Source: Phytophthora sp. 'mugwort'
Lineage: Eukaryota > Oomycota > Peronosporomycetes > Peronosporales > Peronosporaceae
DNA length: 64,000 nt
Assembly (NCBI GenBank): GCA_033558025.1
Contig: JAUCEF010000013.1
Location: forward strand, 4,147,001 to 4,211,000
Direction: 5' to 3'
The notes under the pieces were generated by a model. It saw only the letters and a program-made list of their open reading frames with translations, searched no databases and had not been told where the DNA came from. Positions 61,913 through 64,000 of this stretch are shown piece after piece. How positions within the stretch are numbered: the stretch's first letter is position 1; every line of letters starts with the position of its first letter. Both the position numbers and the translations under genes were made by a program.

Positions 61913-64000
61913 ATGTTCGCAGCTGGGCGGAATTCGGTGGCGCAGGGCGTCGATGCAGGAGCCGAGGGAAGTGCCAATGGTACACGAACTAATCGATTGT
62001 TGGTAAAATGCTTCTGGCATTGTACTAACGCTGTGTGTTGTCGTCTCCTAGATTGGCTGAGTGTTGGCAAGAGCTTTTCCAGTGGTACAAGTCTTGATAC
62101 AGACAAGACGAAGCAACATACAGCGGAGTCTGCGTTGCAAGTTTACAACCATCGACACGGTAAACATCGTCATAAGGAAAAGAAGAGACACAAGGAGAAG
62201 AAGGGACGCAGTGTGGAATCGACGACTGTGACATCGCGCGAGAGTCGCCACCTCGCCATGCACACGAAGAAGAACAAGGACAAGAAGCGACGCAGATCGT
62301 GGAGTCGATCCGACAGTGACGATGACGGCAAACGTCACCGATCTAGTTATCGTTCTCGCCACAGACGGCATCGAAGCCGCAGCAACTCCCAGTTTCGATC
62401 CCAGTCGCGCATCTACAAGGAAGAGATGCAGATGGTAAAACAGTCTGCAAAAGATGTTGTGGCTCACGGTCAAAAGAACGCAGCGGAAGACGACAGACTT
62501 TTTGAATTCGACCGCGTAGGTGATCGCGATAATCGGTTCTTTGGATCGACCTATGTCCACAACCAGCCGCTATATGACTTGGCTACACGAAGAAACCTGC
62601 TCACTGGTGCATGGGTATCCCGTACACGGCCCAAATATACCAGTAACGATTCGTCTGGCAAGGAGATTGATAACCTGGACTCGGAGCGGTATTTCTCGTC
62701 TCAGGCTCGTAAACTGGAGAGAAATGCTCGTCAGAAGCGTCTGTATCTTGCTTACTCGGAGAAAAGACTGTCCCGCGCGACAGCTCAAGACAACATCAAG
62801 CCCAGTAACCAATCGGACCAGGTTGCTAACGTGGTCGTGAGCCATTTATCTGAAATGGCGTATATTCCGCTTGACCCAGTGTTTGACGTCGATATACTTG
62901 TGGGTAGTAACTTGGATGAGGTGCAAAATGTTACTTCAGACAAAAGTGACGACACAAACGGAGTTCTGTTAACTGACGGACAAAGTGTGGAACAGCACCT
63001 TGTGGAACGCAGCAGAATATTAAACGCTGCTGTTGTAGCAAACCCACACGACATTGACAGTTGGCTCGATTTGGTGGCCTTCCAAGAACAAACAATACGC
63101 CTTCACACTAAGAATAAAAGAGTGGACTCAGCGATGAAAGCAAGTGTCGTGGAAAAGCAAGCGGCAATTCTAGCAAGAGCTCTCGCCAGTAATCCTCAGT
63201 CACGGGAGTTGCATCGCGTCAAACTAAACATGTCGTTGCAGACTCAAATGGGTGGTGAGGGTGCTGATGTTGACTCTTTTCAGCGGCAACTCGATAGTCT
63301 CCTTTCCGAAGATCTGACGAACAGCGAGATGTGGTTCAAACTACTTCAAAGTCGCCACCAACATTATGGTAGCTTTTCGATGCAGTCTGTGCGCGATCTT
63401 TATGCGCGTATACTTACTGTTTTGAGAACAAAGGGCATAAGTGCTTTAGCAAAGACGATTGAATCAGCATCGTTGGTCCCAAGCTCAAGTGAAACGACTC
63501 CGTTTTCCATAGAGGCGGAGGAATTGTCAGTAGTACAGCTCGATTTCCATTTTCTCATGTGTCAATTTGAGAAAAGGGCAGGCTTTATTGAACGCTCGTT
63601 CGCTCAGTTACAAGCTTTAATTGATTTCAACCTGAATGAGGGTGCAAGGATTGCTCAGCGTAGCAGCAAAGAGACTCATTTGGAATTATTGCGAAAATTT
63701 GCTTTACGGTGGAATGAGGAAGATGCGGTTGGATTTGGTGACGAGCGGGGTGATCAGATTGGTTTGGGCTTTGGAATGTCCGAAGTAAAACCTCCGGCAT
63801 TTTCTGTTGCGCAGTTCCAAGACTATATCCAGAAATCTTGCGTTACCACTGTCGATCAATTAAATCCTCTCAAAGTACTGCAAACTCAAGAGCACAAGCA
63901 GAGTCTACTATCAGCTTCTGCAGCATACCAACGCCAGTCTATGCACAGCAAAGTAGATAACAAAACATTTGACTCCCAAGCAAGTGACGATCCGGAGACG
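61913..64000 (+). CDS. NRDE2: NRDE2 family protein, 5' part (runs off the window)
   Basis: The gene is open from the ATG at 61913 to the window edge, so it is partial. A 72 nt intron at 61980-62051 (GTACAC...CTCCTAG) is likely because splicing brings the start next to DWLSVGKSF, a conserved early motif of NRDE2; unspliced reading is also open. A long Lys/Arg/Ser/His-rich segment follows (residues about 30-140, RS-like), then the NRDE2 core with RLFEFDRVGDRDNRFFGSTY, a SERYFSSQARKLERNARQKR segment, and the helical-repeat start ANPHDIDSWLDLVAFQEQT. NRDE2 proteins are nuclear, contain HAT-type repeats, and act in nuclear RNA interference and in exosome- or splicing-linked RNA surveillance in other eukaryotes. 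The assignment rests on these motifs and their order. Confidence 0.85.
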   Translation, partial: MFAAGRNSVAQGVDAGAEGSANGTRTNRLLVKCFWHCTNAVCCRLLDWLSVGKSFSSGTSLDTDKTKQHTAESALQVYNHRHGKHRHKEKKRHKEKKGRSVESTTVTSRESRHLAMHTKKNKDKKRRRSWSRSDSDDDGKRHRSSYRSRHRRHRSRSNSQFRSQSRIYKEEMQMVKQSAKDVVAHGQKNAAEDDRLFEFDRVGDRDNRFFGSTYVHNQPLYDLATRRNLLTGAWVSRTRPKYTSNDSSGKEIDNLDSERYFSSQARKLERNARQKRLYLAYSEKRLSRATAQDNIKPSNQSDQVANVVVSHLSEMAYIPLDPVFDVDILVGSNLDEVQNVTSDKSDDTNGVLLTDGQSVEQHLVERSRILNAAVVANPHDIDSWLDLVAFQEQTIRLHTKNKRVDSAMKASVVEKQAAILARALASNPQSRELHRVKLNMSLQTQMGGEGADVDSFQRQLDSLLSEDLTNSEMWFKLLQSRHQHYGSFSMQSVRDLYARILTVLRTKGISALAKTIESASLVPSSSETTPFSIEAEELSVVQLDFHFLMCQFEKRAGFIERSFAQLQALIDFNLNEGARIAQRSSKETHLELLRKFALRWNEEDAVGFGDERGDQIGLGFGMSEVKPPAFSVAQFQDYIQKSCVTTVDQLNPLKVLQTQEHKQSLLSASAAYQRQSMHSKVDNKTFDSQASDDPET

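Overview
The window looks like nuclear DNA of an oomycete, most likely Phytophthora or a close relative. The genes are compact and have short GT-AG introns (I place 54-92 nt introns in seven genes). The repeats are typical of oomycetes: a Crypton-type tyrosine recombinase, Ty3/gypsy and Ty1/copia retroelements. Several proteins (GPI-type GH17 glucanase, multi-jacalin secreted protein, paired SANT-like domain protein) also fit. There are no rRNA or tRNA genes and no CRISPR array that I can see.

The left 25.4 kb is accessory DNA dominated by one structure. Positions 2704-13649 are repeated as the reverse complement at 14437-25382, so that any left position x matches right position 28086-x. The two 10.9 kb arms are nearly identical (I noticed six base differences) and flank a 787 bp unique spacer. 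Each arm carries one complete gene for a secreted protein with four jacalin-like lectin domains, and one decayed Ty3/gypsy element with recognisable LTRs. Outside the left arm lies a broken Crypton recombinase (1-1080).

The stretch 25.4-33.3 kb is a graveyard. It holds broken, partly AT-rich coding remnants that resemble proteins of a DNA virus or virus-like element. A degraded copia element with two LTRs (25996-29449) and a second, truncated copia element (about 30406-32030) have landed in them. At 33.3-34.3 kb is a tryptophan synthase alpha-chain pseudogene that keeps two introns but has three single-base losses.

From 34.5 kb the window becomes gene-dense: TFIIH subunit TFB4/p34, GH17 beta-1,3-glucanase, a full-length ABCA transporter and a small basic protein (all minus strand); then an unrecognised four-exon gene and a probable mitochondrial ribosomal protein mL40 (plus strand); then a seven-exon calmodulin-binding transcription activator (CAMTA, minus strand). 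A 666 bp terminal-inverted-repeat element and a deleted chromodomain gypsy element (51.2-55.5 kb) interrupt the gene run. After them come two tandem paralogues of an unrecognised family, two small Cys-rich paralogues, a two-SANT-domain regulator, APRT (three exons) and, divergently, the 5' part of NRDE2, which runs off the right edge.

The housekeeping genes have no common pathway. The part most worth a second look is the large inverted duplication and the virus-like remnant locus at its right flank.
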